Numbered from the stretch's first letter, positions 20,967 to 37,341 are shown. The stretch: 64,000 nucleotides of DNA from Lagopus muta (GCF_023343835.1 NC_064444.1:17025219-17089218); one strand, 5' to 3'. Notes: generated from the letters alone by a model not told the origin. Numbers and translations are program-made.

Positions 20967-23900
20967 CTATCTGGAGGCACTGCAGTCGGATGTGCTGCGC
21001 TTGCTGCGATGCGTGCTGAGGTACCAAAGGCAGAGGAACACACCTGGGGGGTGACAGTGTTAATGCCATGGGCACCTCAGTGCCACGCTGGGAGGACGAG
21101 GGAACCCCCCCCCCAAAATCCCACCCGGGTGCTGACCTTGCAGGGAGTTGAGGACAGTGAAGAGGTAGAGCTGGGGCACAAGGAGCACGCCAAAGGCACA
21201 GAAGGCCGTGCCCCAGGTGGTGCCCAGCAGGCAGGTGAGCCCCAGCACCGTCACCCAGTCCCTCCTCGCCCTCTGCTGCTGCTGCCGTGTCTTCCACAGC
21301 ACCACCACCACGGCCACCAGCACCAGCACGTTGAACAGCAGGATGAGGCCAGCATAGCACAGGGTCATGTAGTGGGCGGGCGGGCTGGTGAGCCAGCACC
21401 TGGTGGGGATGGGGGAGAGATGTGTCCTAACCCTGGTCAGCCTGGGGTGCGCAGGGTACATGGAGTCCTTGGGAGTGCATGGCTAACCCAAAGTGCATAG
21501 GTGCATGGTGAATGGGGAGCAAGGGGTTTCTAAAGTCCCTGAGGTGGATGGGAACTAAAGGTGCATGGGGCACTTGGGAAGCCTGAGGTTCCTGGGAGCA
21601 CAAGGGAAACTCAAGGTGCATGGGATTTCTGGAATCCCTGGGGGCGCGTGGCTAACCCAAAGTGCACGGACAACGCTGGGTGCATGGAGCACATGGGAAC
21701 CCTGAGGTTTCTGGAATCCATGGGAGCGCATGGGCAAGCCAAAGTGCGTGGGATGGATGGCTAACCCAGATGCACGTGGCCCTTGGGGTGCATGGGGAGC
21801 CCAGGATGTGTGGGGGATTTAAGATGTACAGGGAAACTCAAGGTTCGTGGAGTACATGGGAGTGCCTGGGTAACCCAAAGTACATGGGGTGCTCCATGGG
21901 GAGCCCAGAGTGCATGGTGTGCTTGAGGAGCCAGCAGCCCCCACACTCACATGGTCACGTTCTTGTAACCGTCAGCAGTGCTGATGATGTGGTGCCCATA
22001 GATTTCTCTCTTGAAGATGAGAACAGCCACCACGGCCAGCGTGGGCAGACCTGGGGGTCAGGGAGAGGCCACGTAAGGCCAGGCAAGGGCAGTGGGGCAG
22101 TGGGAGCCCATGGGGGCACTCACCCCAGGTGCAGAGGCAGAGCTTGAGGAGGTAGTGCCGCACGTAGATGTTGTAGACCTTGATGAGGAGGAGGTAGAGG
22201 TGGAAGCCCTCAGCCCACATCCACCCCAGGGCACAGAGGAGGCTGCCATGCAGCAGGGCGGCCACAGCCTGGCAGCCCTCCATGGTGCCCGCAGCCAGTG
22301 GCTCGCTCAGCAAGAAGCTGGTATTGAGCAGGAACAGTGCAGCCAGCAGGTTCATGTGGATCCTGGTCGTGTCGTCCCGCGGCCGGCATCTGCAGGAGGG
22401 GAGAGGGCACGGGGTGCAGAGGATGCCCACCAGGCAGCACAACACGGCGTTGTGCATGGCATGGCACAGCACAAGGAATGGTGTGGCACAGTGGGCAGCG
22501 TGGTGTGGTGTCATGCAGCACTGCACATGGCATAGCACACAACATATGGCAAGACATAGTATGGCACAGCATGGCACATGGCATGGCACAGCTCTACCTG
22601 AAGACACAGCAGAGCAGCAGAGTGCAGAAGGCAGCGGCGGCCGAAATGGAGCAGCCCACGGTGCTGATGTAGGTGAGAGATTGCAGCTCGGACTCGCTCA
22701 GGTTGTGTGCCTGGATCTGTCCGGAGAGGTGCACATGGGGTGAGCCATGGGGTGTCCTATGTGGTGGGAGGAGGAAGGGCAGGAGCCACGCACCAGCAGC
22801 ACAGCAAAATAGGTGAGGTGGTTGCAGAGGCAGCGCACGGTGCCCTTCTGGTGCTGTGTCTCGCAGCCCTCCCTGCTCCATGTGCCAGCACTGCCTGTGC
22901 CTGCGGGCTGCCAGAAGACACAGGTAGCATTGGAGCTGTCCTGGTGGGAAGGAGGATGGAAGAAGTGAGATGGGAACAGTCTGCTCCCTGGAAACCCCAC
23001 GTCTCACCAGTGGTGCCATGGTGGAGCTCAGCTCACCAGCTGCTCGTTGTGCCCAAAGCGGATCTCCACGGGGCGCCGCAGCCGGCCCACCCGCCTGTTG
23101 TGCAGGAAGGCCCCCAGGATGTGGTCGTTCAGCACAGAGCTGTTGTGCTCATCCTGTGAGAGACAGAGCAAGATGCCTTATGGGGCCCCACAGCAGCCCT
23201 ATAGTGTATCTACATGGGGCTGCTCAAGGGGGGCTCGGCTCTCCCCAGGCACCCTCATTGCCAGCGCTCACCAGGAACAGGCTGGCACTGTGGATGTGGA
23301 TACAGATGAGCTTCTGCTCCTCCTGTGCCCCCATGCCCTCCATCAGTTCCACTGGGAAGTTGATGCTGCCCCTGAGCCATGCTGATGCCCGCCCTTTGCT
23401 CTGCACTGGCTATGAGGGCAGAGGAGAGGTCACACTTTTGTGGGAACCCCCTGAGCATCCCCAGCCCCAGGTGCCGAGCAGGGTCCTGGCTCCAGCACTA
23501 GCTGCATTTTGCAAAGAGGAGAACTGGGCTGGGGAGAGAAGAGCTCAGGGCAGGGAAGTGTGGTCCAGCAGTGCAGGAAGTGCTGTGGAGCTGCCTTGGG
23601 ACCCTCTGCGCTGTGAGGGGAAGTGGCCCCGACACATCCTGCGCCAGGAGGTTATGGGTAGAGGCTGATGCAAAAGCACTCCATGGGAAGGGCACAGAGG
23701 TACCCACCACGTTGCTGCTAACGTTGAGCCCTCGGAAGCTGCCAGCCGTGATATTGAACACAAAGGCCTCTAGGATGTTGGTTTTGAAGCTGTATTCCTC
23801 TTTGCCAAGCGTGCTGTGGGCCAGCGCCCGCTCCAGCTCTGTTAACCTGCTAGGGGGATGGGGTTGGTAGGATGTGGGGGGATGGGGGAACAGCAGGGAT

Positions 23901-24176
23901 GGGGCTGCACTCACCTGGCCCAGTTGTGCCGGGAGCTGCCCTGTTTCAGCCCCTCTGACAGGTTATGCATGCAGCTCTGGATGTATTCGGTGTCTGCAAG
24001 GGGGGTTCTGGGAGATGAGCCCCAACCACAGCACCTGCCCAGCTTCCATCCCCACCTCCCCCCAGCCCAGCCCCATCCCACCCCCACCAGCAGCACAGGG
24101 ATGTATCCCCACCTTGGTTGGGCAGGACAGGCTCAGCGAGGCAGAGGACGAGAGCAGTGAGCAGCAGGGTGGGCAT
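20967..24176 (-). CDS. ADGRG5: Adhesion G protein-coupled receptor G5 (GPR114)
   Basis: Eleven coding exons: 24113-24176, 23915-23993, 23708-23846, 23272-23409, 23037-23153, 22794-22940, 22598-22716, 22124-22389, 21951-22050, 21137-21399, 20967-21043. They give 502 residues; I recall 528 in human. It has a signal peptide (MPTLLLTALVLCLAEP), a short GAIN ectodomain, and a GPS CNHL followed by TYFAVLL with cleavage expected before Thr222. Seven transmembrane helices follow (LLAALFLLNTSFLL, TCLLGTTWGTAFC), then a short basic tail. The gene lies next to CCDC102A, as in human, which separates it from its paralogues. The ATG exon begins with an acceptor (TTTTGCAG, about 24187), so a non-coding exon lies upstream; a donor-like CAG/GTAGGGG at about 24557 is a candidate. 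Several introns hold degenerate tandem repeats. Confidence 0.88.
21460..21935. repeat. Degenerate tandem array in an ADGRG5 intron
   Basis: Recurring blocks such as GGCTAACCCAAAGTGCA, CTGAGGTTYCTGG and GGTGCATGGGG repeat in varying order over almost 480 bases between exons 9 and 10. This is a decayed minisatellite of roughly 25-35 base subunits. Confidence 0.7.
22445..22592. repeat. Degenerate GGCACA/TGGCA repeat in an ADGRG5 intron
   Basis: Interspersed ATGGCACAGC, GGCATGGCAC and GCACATGGC units between exons 7 and 8. They resemble the pentameric repeat near 17.7 kb. Confidence 0.6.
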
Positions 24177-24189
24177 CTCTGCGATCCTG

Positions 24190-25590
24190 CAAAAGGCACC
24201 CAGCCCCACACACACCCAGTCACAGCCCCGGGGCCACGCTTGGGGCACTGTGGATGGGGCTACAGCCACCGCAGCTGCCTGCCATGCAAATCCTGTGACA
24301 TCCAGGCGCTGGCACCGACCCTGCCCTGAACTGCCCAGGAGGAGGCGGTCCCAGCGCGAGGGTGGAGGGCACCCAACAGATTTGCATCCTTTGCAGTGCC
24401 ACCCCGACCCCAGAAAGCAGCAGCTTACCCACAGCACCCACCAGCAGGGGCACCAGCCCTCCTAGCACTCAGCATCGCTGCGTGGCCCCGGCTGAGAGAT
24501 AACCCCTGAGCCCCCTCCTGCCCCATAGAACCCCACGGCCATCCGGGGAGCCCCTACCTGCGGGAGCCGGGCAGTGCTGCGGTGTGTCAGGAGCTGCCGT
24601 GATGCTGTGGGGGTGGCTCTGAGTGCGCTGTGGGTTCGTGCAGCAGAAGGGGAAGTGTTCGTAGCAGATAAGCAAATTAAAGCAATGGAACTTTTGGATT
24701 CGGCCTCTTTCACGCAGCCCTCCACAGGATGAGTTGGTTGGGGCTCAGCCGCACTGCTGCCACTCCGGCCTCTCGCTGACCCACCGCAGAGCCCTTTTGG
24801 CCTGGGTTTAGCAGGGGAATTCCAGGCATTACCCATTTTGGGACAGGCTGTGATTGCAGACCCCACAACACCACCGCGGGCCCTTGGCACCCCTGAGCTG
24901 CTGCCAGCAAAGTGACCGGCAAAGAAACACCCAGATCCGCAGAAGGGAACCACCGAAATTTTTCACTCCCAGCAGCCGTTTCCTCAAACAGCCCCTTCAG
25001 CGTCGGGTTCTTCACTGAACTTCTGCTCCCCTCTAAAACCCAGATGCTCACATCTGACACCGCAAAAAAACACTGACAACCCTAGCAACAGCAGCATTCC
25101 CAGGCTCCTTTCGGTGCCAGCAGGGCTGCTCCTCCGTACCGCCTGCAAAATCGTTCGGCTCCGAGGGAAGGAGAGGGGGAGAGCCCCTTCCCTGGCGCCG
25201 GGTGGTTCTTTCCAATGGAAAAACACCGGGGTTGGAGGGAAGGGGCCGGGACGTGCGCAGGCAGAGCGGTGCTGCTGGGAATTGAAGCTCACCGCTCGCC
25301 CCACGCTGGGTGCCAGCATCGCCCGTGGGAAATGGGTGAGCGGGGATGCTTGTGGGGTTCAGAGCTCTTGGCTGGAAACCTTCCAGCGGAGTGGGAAATA
25401 CCCGGGGAAAACATCCCCGAGAAAATGTGAGAATGGAGTTTTGGCGGCCCGCATCCTGTGGATGGTGGGACCCCGAAATGCAGCACTGTTGTTCCACGGG
25501 GAGGGCAGGAATCCAGCGGGGAGGTGAAAATCCCCACGGCAGAGCAGGGGGATGAGGATCCACCACCCCAAAGCCCGCAGCGATGGATGT
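24190..25590. other. Divergent intergenic region ADGRG5 / CCDC102A
   Basis: The head-to-head spacer between ADGRG5 (-) and CCDC102A (+). A minus-strand donor-like site near 24557 may end an ADGRG5 non-coding first exon. I see no coding exon or mobile element here. Confidence 0.5.
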
Positions 25591-25599
25591 GGGGCTGCA

Positions 25600-26560
25600 G
25601 GCAGGGCTCGGCGGGAGCTGCGCCTCGATCCTTGAGTCCCGGCAGCGCTCAGACCCGGGAGCGAACCGAGCGGGGCCACGCGCGGGAAGGAGAGGGAGGA
25701 ACGCGCGTGGGACCCCCGGGGGCAGCCCGCGGCGCTTCGGGCAGCGCCCGCCCCGGGCCGGGGGGCGGGGAGCGGCGGGAGGAGGAGGAGGAGGCGGCGG
25801 GAGGAGGAGCGCGTTCCGCCGGCAGCGCCCCGGCCCGCACCGCACCGCACCGCACCGGATCCGGTGAGCGGAAGGCGGCGGGAGGCGGCGGGCGGGGCGG
25901 CACCGGGCGGGGCGGGCAACTTGCGGGGAACTTCGGCGGGACGGGGGCGGGACGGGACGGGGCAGAACGGGATGAGCCGGGCCGGGCCGAGCCGGGCGGC
26001 GCCGCACCGAGAAGGGCCGGACAGCACCGCGCCGCGCCGCACCGGGCAGCACCGCACCGCACCGCCGCGGGGGGAGCGGAGGAATGCGGCGGTCCCGCGG
26101 GTGCGGCGCGTCACGGCGGAGTGGCAGAGGCTGCGGCCAATGGGGCCGCGCGGGGGGCGGGCGGCTGTCGGAGGGGTCCCGCGTGGGCCTCGCGCGTTCC
26201 GGCCGCGGGTGGGCTGCGCGTGCGGCGCGCGGGACGTGGCACCGCCATGGCGCTCCGTTCGCGCACGCGTCCTCCCGCCCGCGGCGCCCCGTCCCGCAGC
26301 GGGGGTCGCGCGGGGTCCCCCCGCCCCGCGTGGGCAGCGCGCTGTGGGGCCGCGGGCTGCGGGCGGGCGGCCCCGGCCCTGTACTTATCCCATTAGGGAG
26401 CGCTGCAGCCTCCCATTGAGGTTTCCTGGCGCGGTTTCCCGTTTTGGCAGAGCGCTGCCCGGCCGCGGCCGGGTCAACTGCGGCGGCTCGTCGGGGCCGC
26501 TCTGTGCCTCCCGTGTGGGGTGAGGAGGGGCTGGGAAGGGGCCGGCTGGGGGTCGGCGTG
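25600..26560 (+). promoter_or_regulatory. CpG-island promoter and non-coding first exon of CCDC102A
   Basis: A dense CpG island with repeated GGCGGG boxes and CACCGCACCGCACCGG. A strong donor (CCG/GTGAGC) at 25863/25864 ends a probable non-coding exon 1. Its partner acceptor is CTCCCACAG at 27000, 68 bases before the ATG. The start of transcription cannot be fixed from sequence alone. Long open frames on both strands here follow from base composition. Confidence 0.7.
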
Positions 26561-26594
26561 CAGGTGGCTGTTTGCACTCTGAAGCACAGAGCGG

Positions 26595-26885
26595 TTGCAT
26601 TGGAGGGGGCCTTCCAGCCTGCTGTTGGAGGGGACCTTACGGCCCGTTGAGCTCCAAGTCCTGCTGCAGGCTGCCTGCCCCCCAGCCCGTCCGTGTCGTG
26701 GTGCACCTCCACGGATGGGCACCCACAGCTTTGGGCAGCGATGCCAGCGTCTCATCGCCCTCTGAAGGAAGGATTTCCTCCTCCTATCTACCCAACACCT
26801 CCCCTCTGTTAGTTTAAAGCCACCCCCTTGTCCTATCGCTATCATCTCATGCTGCAAGTCTCTCCCTGCTGCTTGTGATCTCCCT
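26595..26885 (-). mobile_element. CR1 LINE 3' fragment, antisense
   Basis: In CCDC102A intron 1. The sequence CCTCCCCTCTGTTAGTTTAAAGCCA and the preceding GGGCACCCACAGCTTTGGGCAG-like stretch match the antisense pattern of the larger CR1 copy at 51.2-51.8 kb in this window. Confidence 0.8.
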
Positions 26886-27032
26886 CACAGCAGTGCAGTG
26901 CTGCACGCAGGAGCTCCTCTTCTCCCCATAGGGCTGTGGTGCGGACCCTTCACAGCTTCACCCCATGGGCCATACCCCCTCTGACACCTCTCTCCCACAG
27001 GCCCCCAGGCTTGTTGCACACCCTGATGCTGA

Positions 27033-31152
<4,120 letters not shown>

Positions 31153-32150
31153 AGTCCGGGGCCGTGGGGACATCCCGTGGTGGTTCCCTGCCAACAAGTG
31201 CCTGTCGTCACCGGGCTCATCCCAAACTGCTTTGCACCGTGTCCTCTGTGCCATGACCTCGCTGTGGATGGGGAAACTGAGGCACGGGGCAGCAGGGAGC
31301 AACTTGCTGGGAGATGTTCTGAGCTCGCTGCCTGCACCTCTTGAACTGATACCCCTTGGCCACCTGAGTAGCTCTGAGCATCAACCAAGGGGACCAGGAG
31401 GAAGAAGCCTGCAGCAGAGAGTGGGGCTGAGCCAAGCAGGCTGAACCGGGGCCTGCAGCCTGCCAGCCTGTCCTGCCCACTATTTTATATATATATATAT
31501 ATATAATTTGTATGTATGTATTTGTATATGACTTTTTTTATTATAAACACCAAATGCAGCAGGACTCAGGCTCTGTTGATGTCTTGGGCTGGAAAAGCAA
31601 TAATGGAAGGGATGGCAAGGGGCAGCACTTGGGGGGGCAGTGGGGCTCAGTCAGGTGTCCCTGGTGCTGGGAGGTGTGTGGGGCTCTGGGGGAGCTCCAG
31701 CGCTCACCCCGGGCTCTGAGCGTGCCCTGCAGTCCAGCTTGAAGCCGCCGAGGAGCTCAGACAGAATCTCATTAAAAATTAACACAGCAATGAGCTCATG
31801 GCTTTGCCCTGCTTTTAATGGATCTGCTGAAGGCACGGCTCCTTGGCGCTCGCTTCCTTTCTTAATGACCTTCGTTTGCAGCAAGCATTAATTCTTTCTG
31901 CGGGCAGGGGGAGGCACACGGTCCGTGCCCAAGGGGTGACGTGAGACCCTGCAGCACACGGACAGGGGACGGCCGGTATCGCTTTCCTCCAGGCAGACGT
32001 GGCCGGGATGCAGCGATCCCGTTTGGGGCGTTCACTCTGAACCCTAATGATGTCCGCGAGGTGGGCGTGACCAAGCGCCGTCCGGTGGGCGTGGCCTCTG
32101 GTTGGGGGCGTGGTCTCTGGTTGGGGGCGTGGCCTCGCGGCTGCCGTGCT
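31153..32150 (+). other. CCDC102A 3' UTR and CCDC102A-DOK4 spacer
   Basis: The CCDC102A 3' UTR starts here and contains a TA dinucleotide run (31485-31505). An ATTAAA at about 31770 is a candidate polyadenylation signal. The GGGGGCGTGG boxes repeated at 32063-32135 belong to the DOK4 promoter. I find no other gene. Confidence 0.5.
31485..31505. repeat. TA dinucleotide microsatellite
   Basis: About ten TA units in the CCDC102A 3' UTR. Confidence 0.9.
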
Positions 32151-32195
32151 CGCAGTGCCCGACGCCGGGGCCGCAGCCTGCAGCGGTGGAGTCGG
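32055..32195 (+). promoter_or_regulatory. DOK4 promoter and probable non-coding first exon
   Basis: Three closely spaced copies of a GTGGGCGTGGCC/GGGGGCGTGG GC-box unit precede a CpG-rich stretch that ends in a strong splice donor (GTCGG/GTAAGG at 32195/32196). The next clear DOK4 exon carries the ATG at 33686, so this is a good candidate for the leader exon. A strong acceptor TTTCTCTTTCCCAAG at about 33555 could receive it. Confidence 0.55.
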
Positions 32196-32879
32196 GTAAG
32201 GCTGGGGTTGTGGGGGCTGACACGTGTTGGGGGGCTGCGGGGGTGACGGAAACTGAGGGGGGGGCTCTAGGGGTGCAGTGTGGAGCCCGACAGTCGAGCA
32301 TCCCTTGCCTGTTTCCTAGGTTACTGTTGCCCTCGGGGGCTTTTCCATCCCCGGATGGGGGTGGTGGCCGGCATCCCCTCGGCCCTGCGTTCACCACGTG
32401 CACCCCTTCCCCGGATGCCCTCCAGCCTCCCTCATCTCTCTCTCCCTGCCTCAACCCTGGACTCACTCAGGGCTCAGTGAGAGCTGAGCAATGGAGACCT
32501 TATGGGTGACCGCAGTGTGGGGTCAGGGCATTGCCCTCCCCTTCCCATTGCTGGGACAGAGGCAGAGCTGAGCCCATTCTGTCCCATCCCATCCCCATAC
32601 TATCCCACGGTGATGGTGGTGGCACTGGAGACGTGGCCTGGGGACATTGGTCCCACTGGTGAAGGTGTCCCTGCTCCATAGGCTGTAGCTATAGGAGAGC
32701 TGGGTGCAACCTGGCACCTTTTCTGCCTTTGCCAACGGTGTTTGGCTTCTGAGTAATGCTGTTGGTTATTCATCTCCCTTTGAATTGCACTCATTATTTA
32801 CCACCGAGGCTCCAGGATGTGATGTGAGAGGCTCTGACAGGGAGTAGAGCTCGGGGTGCTGCAGGGGTGTGGGGATGTG

Positions 32880-33080
32880 GCTGGAGATGGGGGCTTGGGG
32901 ATGAGGCTCAGGGATGAGGCTGGGGCTCAGGGCTGAGGCTGAGGACTGAGGTTGAGGGCTGGGATTCGGGTATGGGGCTCAGGTATGGAGTTCAGGGCTA
33001 TGGCTGGGGCTCAGGTATGAGGCTGAGGGCTGGGACTCAAATATGGGGCTCAGGTATGGGGTGCAAGGCTGGGGGAGGGA
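32880..33080. repeat. Degenerate GGGGCTCAGG/TGAGGCTG repeat
   Basis: About 200 bases of alternating GGGGCTCAGG, GATGAGGCT, GGGCTGAGGCTG and GGTATGGGG units in the DOK4 5' intron. This is a decayed minisatellite. Confidence 0.75.
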
Positions 33081-33685
33081 GCCAGGTGTGGGATCATGTG
33101 TCCCTTTTGGCAGATATGGGTATGAGAGCCCTATCGATGCTGTGGATCGGGGATATCAGGGCTGCTGCCCTGCCTGGGTGAAGGAGGAGGAGGAGAGATG
33201 AAGGCTGGCACAGCACTGCCACCCAAGGTGGAGCTGAGCTGATCAGTGCTTGTGAATGGGGCCGTGCGGCAGTGAATGGGGCTGTGTGGCAGTGAATGGC
33301 TCCGCTTTGGCCCCGTGCCCACCTCGGAGGGGTTGGGGTAATAACTCTGAACCCTACTGACGGCACTGTGGTTGGTCGCAGCTACTCCGCTGCCCGGGAG
33401 GAAGGAGAGGAAGTGCAGGGGTTAACGTCGGACTGTTCCACTGCGATGGTTCAGGCAGCAGCGGAGGGAAGGGAGGAGAAGGAGGAGGAGGAGGAGGAGA
33501 GACGGAGGAAGATGTCACCGTCTCCCGTCTATCTGTCGTTTCTCTTTCCCAAGAAGGGAACCCGTGGCAGTGGGGAGACGATGGGGAACGCCGCTGAGAC
33601 AAAGCCGGGGCGGAGGCGGCGGTGAAACGGGAGCTCAGGTGAAGGAGGGAGGAAGAGGAAGGAGAAGGGGGGGCCGGGCTCCGCC

Positions 33686-36292
33686 ATGGCTACGAATTTT
33701 AACGACATCATCAAGCAAGGCTACGTGAGGATGAAGAGCAGAAAGCTGGGGGTGAGTGAGTGGGGGCCGTGAGGGGGGGGGGAGGGATGCTCCATGGGCT
33801 CCAAATGCCGTGAGAGCCGACGTGGCCAGGGATCCATCCACGTTGCCGCTCACGGCATTCGGCGTCCCTGGCGTTTTGGGTAAAAAAAAAGGCGTTATTT
33901 TGGGTCTGCGTGTAGATTGGGGAGGAGGGGGCAGGAGGGGGAGGGGACACTTGTTGCTTGCCGAGCCATCCCGCTGAGTGCCGTGCCTCGGTTTCCCTTT
34001 GCTCCCAGCAGCGCTGGGGGGGGGGGGATGCCCCACAGCAGCTGCAAAATGGGGGGTTACAGCTCTCATGGAAGGGGGAGCGGGGCCAGCCCCCCACCCA
34101 CCTCCATTGCTCGGAGCATGCTGGGTAATTTCACGCTAATTAGGGAGAACAAAGAACGAGTGTGGGGTGGGGGGAGGATGGGAGGGGGACACAGTGGTCT
34201 CATCACCCCTGCAGGGTTAGGGGATGGGGATGGGATGGGGGCAAACAGTGGGATGGAGCTGTGTGAGGTCTGCGAGGTGGGGGCTTCAGGGGGCTGTATG
34301 CAGAGACACCGGGGCTGCCCGGACCCCAGTGTCCTCTCCTGTTCCCAGGATGGTAGAAGGGGACCAATGGACCCCATGGGCATCCCTGACCTGGGGATGG
34401 GGAAACCAAAGATGGCAAGCACCACGTGTACCTGAGGTTCCTCTACTCCCAGGCGTGGAAATCCCATAGGGTTGGTGGGGAAAGAGCTATTCTGCAGGGG
34501 AGGGGGACGCATGGTTCATCTCTACCTGCAGATCTACCGGCGGTGCTGGCTCGTCTTCCGCAAATCCTCCAGCAAAGGGCCCCAGCGCCTGGAGAAGTAC
34601 CCAGATGAGAAGGCAGCGTGCCTGCGGGGCTGCCCCAAGGTGAGCAGCCTCAGCCGGGGGGTGCCATGCATCAACCCTGCCCCCCAGCACCGCCCCGGTG
34701 ACACCGTGCCACCCCTCCAGGTGACCGAGATCAGCAACGTCAAGTGCATCACACGGCTGCCCAAGGAGACCAAGAGGCAGGCGGTGGCCATCGTCTTCGC
34801 CGACGATTCCGCACGTACCTTCACCTGCGATTCGGGTACGGGGTGACGCTGCGGGCTGGGCGATGCCAGGCCATGAGGCCTCGCTTTGCCATGCTGTGTG
34901 CCTTGCAGAGCTGGAGGCTGAGGAGTGGTACAAGGCGCTGTCGGTGGAGTGCTTGGGCGCCCGTCTCAATGATATCAGCCTGGGGGAGCCTGACCTGCTG
35001 GCGGCCGGCGTGCAGTGCGAGCAGACGGGTGAGCATGGCGTGGGGCACTGGGCTCAGCCCTGCTGCGGCCGTGCTGAGATTTGGGGTTTTCTGGTTTTTT
35101 TTTTCCAGTGTATTATTATTATTATTATTTTTTTCCCAGACCGGTTCAACGTGTTCCTCCTCCCCTGCCCCAACCTGGACGTGTACGGCGAGTGCAAGCT
35201 GCAGATCACCCACGAAAACATCTACCTCTGGGACACGCACAACCCGCGCCTCAAGCTGCTCTCCTGGCCCCTCTGCTCCCTGCGCCGCTACGGCCGCGAC
35301 GCCACGCGCTTCACCTTCGAGGCGGGACGGTGAGATGGAGACGGGCACACCCAGCATCCCCCCCCAGGCCTGACGCCGGGCTGAGGGCTGCCATAGGGTG
35401 CCCCATAGCTGTAGGGCCGCTCCGGGCCCTTCCCGGGGCCACCCACGCACCCAGCCCTGCAGGAGCCATGGGGGGAGCCGCTTAGGCTCCGCCAGGCCTG
35501 GCTATATTAGGAACTTTCCTGCTAATTACCAGCTCCAGAGGGGAAGAAACATGATCTTTCCTTTCATCCCGGCCCTATGGCTTCCGCTGACTCACCGTGC
35601 CCGGCACGAGGGGAGGGGGCGGCGGGGCCGGCCGCGGGACGATGCTGGCTGGGAAGAGCACCCGTGGGTGCTGGGGGGCTGTGCTGAGGCCTGGCCCACC
35701 CCATTGTGGGTGCCATTGTAATGCCCCTCTGCTCTGACCCCATAGGATGTGCGATGCAGGAGAGGGTCTCTACACCTTCCAGACGCAGGAAGGCGAGCAG
35801 ATCTACCAGCGCGTGCACAGCGCAACGCTGGCCATCGCCGAGCAGCACAAGCGGGTCCTGCTGGAGATGGAGAGGAACGTCAGGGTGAGGCACAGCCCGT
35901 GGGATGGTGGGTCGCCTGGGGCAGCTCGTGCCCTGCGGGGTGGGCTCACGTGTGTGCCGTGCTCACCCCCAGCTGCTGAACAAGGGCAGCGAGCCCTTCT
36001 CCTACCCCTGCACGCCCACCACCATGCTGCCCCGCAGCGCCTACTGGCACCACATCACCGGCTCGCAGAACATGGCCGAGTCCTCCAGCTATGCCGGTGA
36101 GTGTCCTCAGGGCCCCGCAGGGATCCCGCAGCCCCTCAGCCATCCCCACACTGTGCTTTGTCTCCAGGTGAGCCCTATGCGGGCGCCCAGGCCGGCTCGG
36201 ACACCGACCTCCTCGACAGGTTCATCCTGCTGAAGCCAAAGCCCCCCGGCGGTGACCAACCTGAGATCAGGGAGCCCACCTCGTCCCCGTGA
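33686..36292 (+). CDS. DOK4: Docking protein 4
   Basis: Eight coding exons: 33686-33751, 34532-34639, 34721-34835, 34909-35028, 35140-35329, 35746-35884, 35973-36096, 36168-36292. They give 328 residues; I recall 326 in human. The order is a PH domain (from [11 protein letters not shown] through about residue 115) and an IRS-type PTB domain (from about residue 136, [20 protein letters not shown], to about 235). A short tail follows with the conserved [13 protein letters not shown] block and [12 protein letters not shown]4 is an adaptor that binds receptor tyrosine kinases such as RET through its PTB domain and couples them to MAPK signalling. It lacks the long tyrosine-rich tail of DOK1-3, as expected for the DOK4/5/6 group. 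The start is fixed by CGCCATGG. Confidence 0.97.
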
Positions 36293-37288
36293 TGGGGGGT
36301 GCTCTGCAGCCCCTTCCTTCCCTTCCAGGGGTGTCCGGGCCCTGGGAAGCGCAGAGCCCTTGTTTGCACAGAGATGGCATGGGGGCATCCTCCGGGCCCG
36401 GCAGCCCGGCCTGAAGCTCCAGGAGGTGACGGCTGGCTGCGCTCAGTGACTTCAAATATATATTGCCTATCCATATTATACAGTCAGATATTTCCTTCTC
36501 ACGCGGACGCAACGTTCATCGCCCCCGAGGAGACCTCAGAAAGAGGAGATGCTCACAGAGATCTTCGGCTCTGGGGCTGGGAGATGGAAAAGAGGCGGGG
36601 GCGAAGAGGTTGGGCCGATTTTCTGCAGGTAGGAAGGAAGGACGGCACTGCCCGGCCGTGGCACTGCGCCCAGCTCACGTGGCACTTTGCAGAGAGCTCT
36701 GAACGCTGCAGGATTGGGATGTCTCAGGAGAAACTGGTTGTCCTTCTGCACCGAGGCCTCGGGCCGGGCTGGGGGCTGAGCTTTGTACCCCAACCCACAC
36801 ATGTGCCACCATTGTGCCCGCTTGCCGGGGGCAACCCAGGCACTGACTGTGGCCAGTAGCAGCCAGCGGGGAGCAGTGGGAGCAGGGGAGCTGGGCTTAA
36901 TGGACTGAACTGAAAAGCAATTGATTTTCTAGTTCTCCTATTTATTGAACTCCTTTAGAAGGGCTATCTTTTTATTGCAGTGCAACCCTCGGTGTTTCTT
37001 TCTTCTTTCGGTCTGGTTTGGTTGGTTGGTGGTTTTATTTCCTCCCTGAAAGCTCCAGGTGTGTGCTTTGGGAGCAGGGAGCGTTGTGATGTGGGAACCT
37101 GTGGTCTGTGGCCTGTAAATACTGTGTGTTGGGTCTGTGTAGCTTGTGGATGGGGCTGGGGAGCTGCGGGTGCATATGGGTCCCTGGGCACTGGCCACCC
37201 TCTGGTCAGGGGTGTAACCTGCTCTTTTCCTGGCTGCACGCCTCGTCTGGAAAAGATTTCACATTTATTACCAAAAAATATTCGGGTT

Positions 37289-37293
37289 TTCTT

Positions 37294-37324
<31 letters not shown>

Positions 37325-37326
37325 TA
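37289..37326 (+). repeat. T-rich tract in the DOK4 3' UTR
   Basis: An almost unbroken run of thymines with two cytosine-containing interruptions, 20-50 bases before the polyadenylation signal. Confidence 0.9.
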
Positions 37327-37341
37327 AGGAATTGCTCAATG

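Noticed and set aside
25048-26712. A 554-codon minus-strand open frame upstream of CCDC102A
   Set aside because: It lies in the CpG island. The product is Pro/Arg/Ala-rich without any recognisable domain, and similar frames exist on the other strand.
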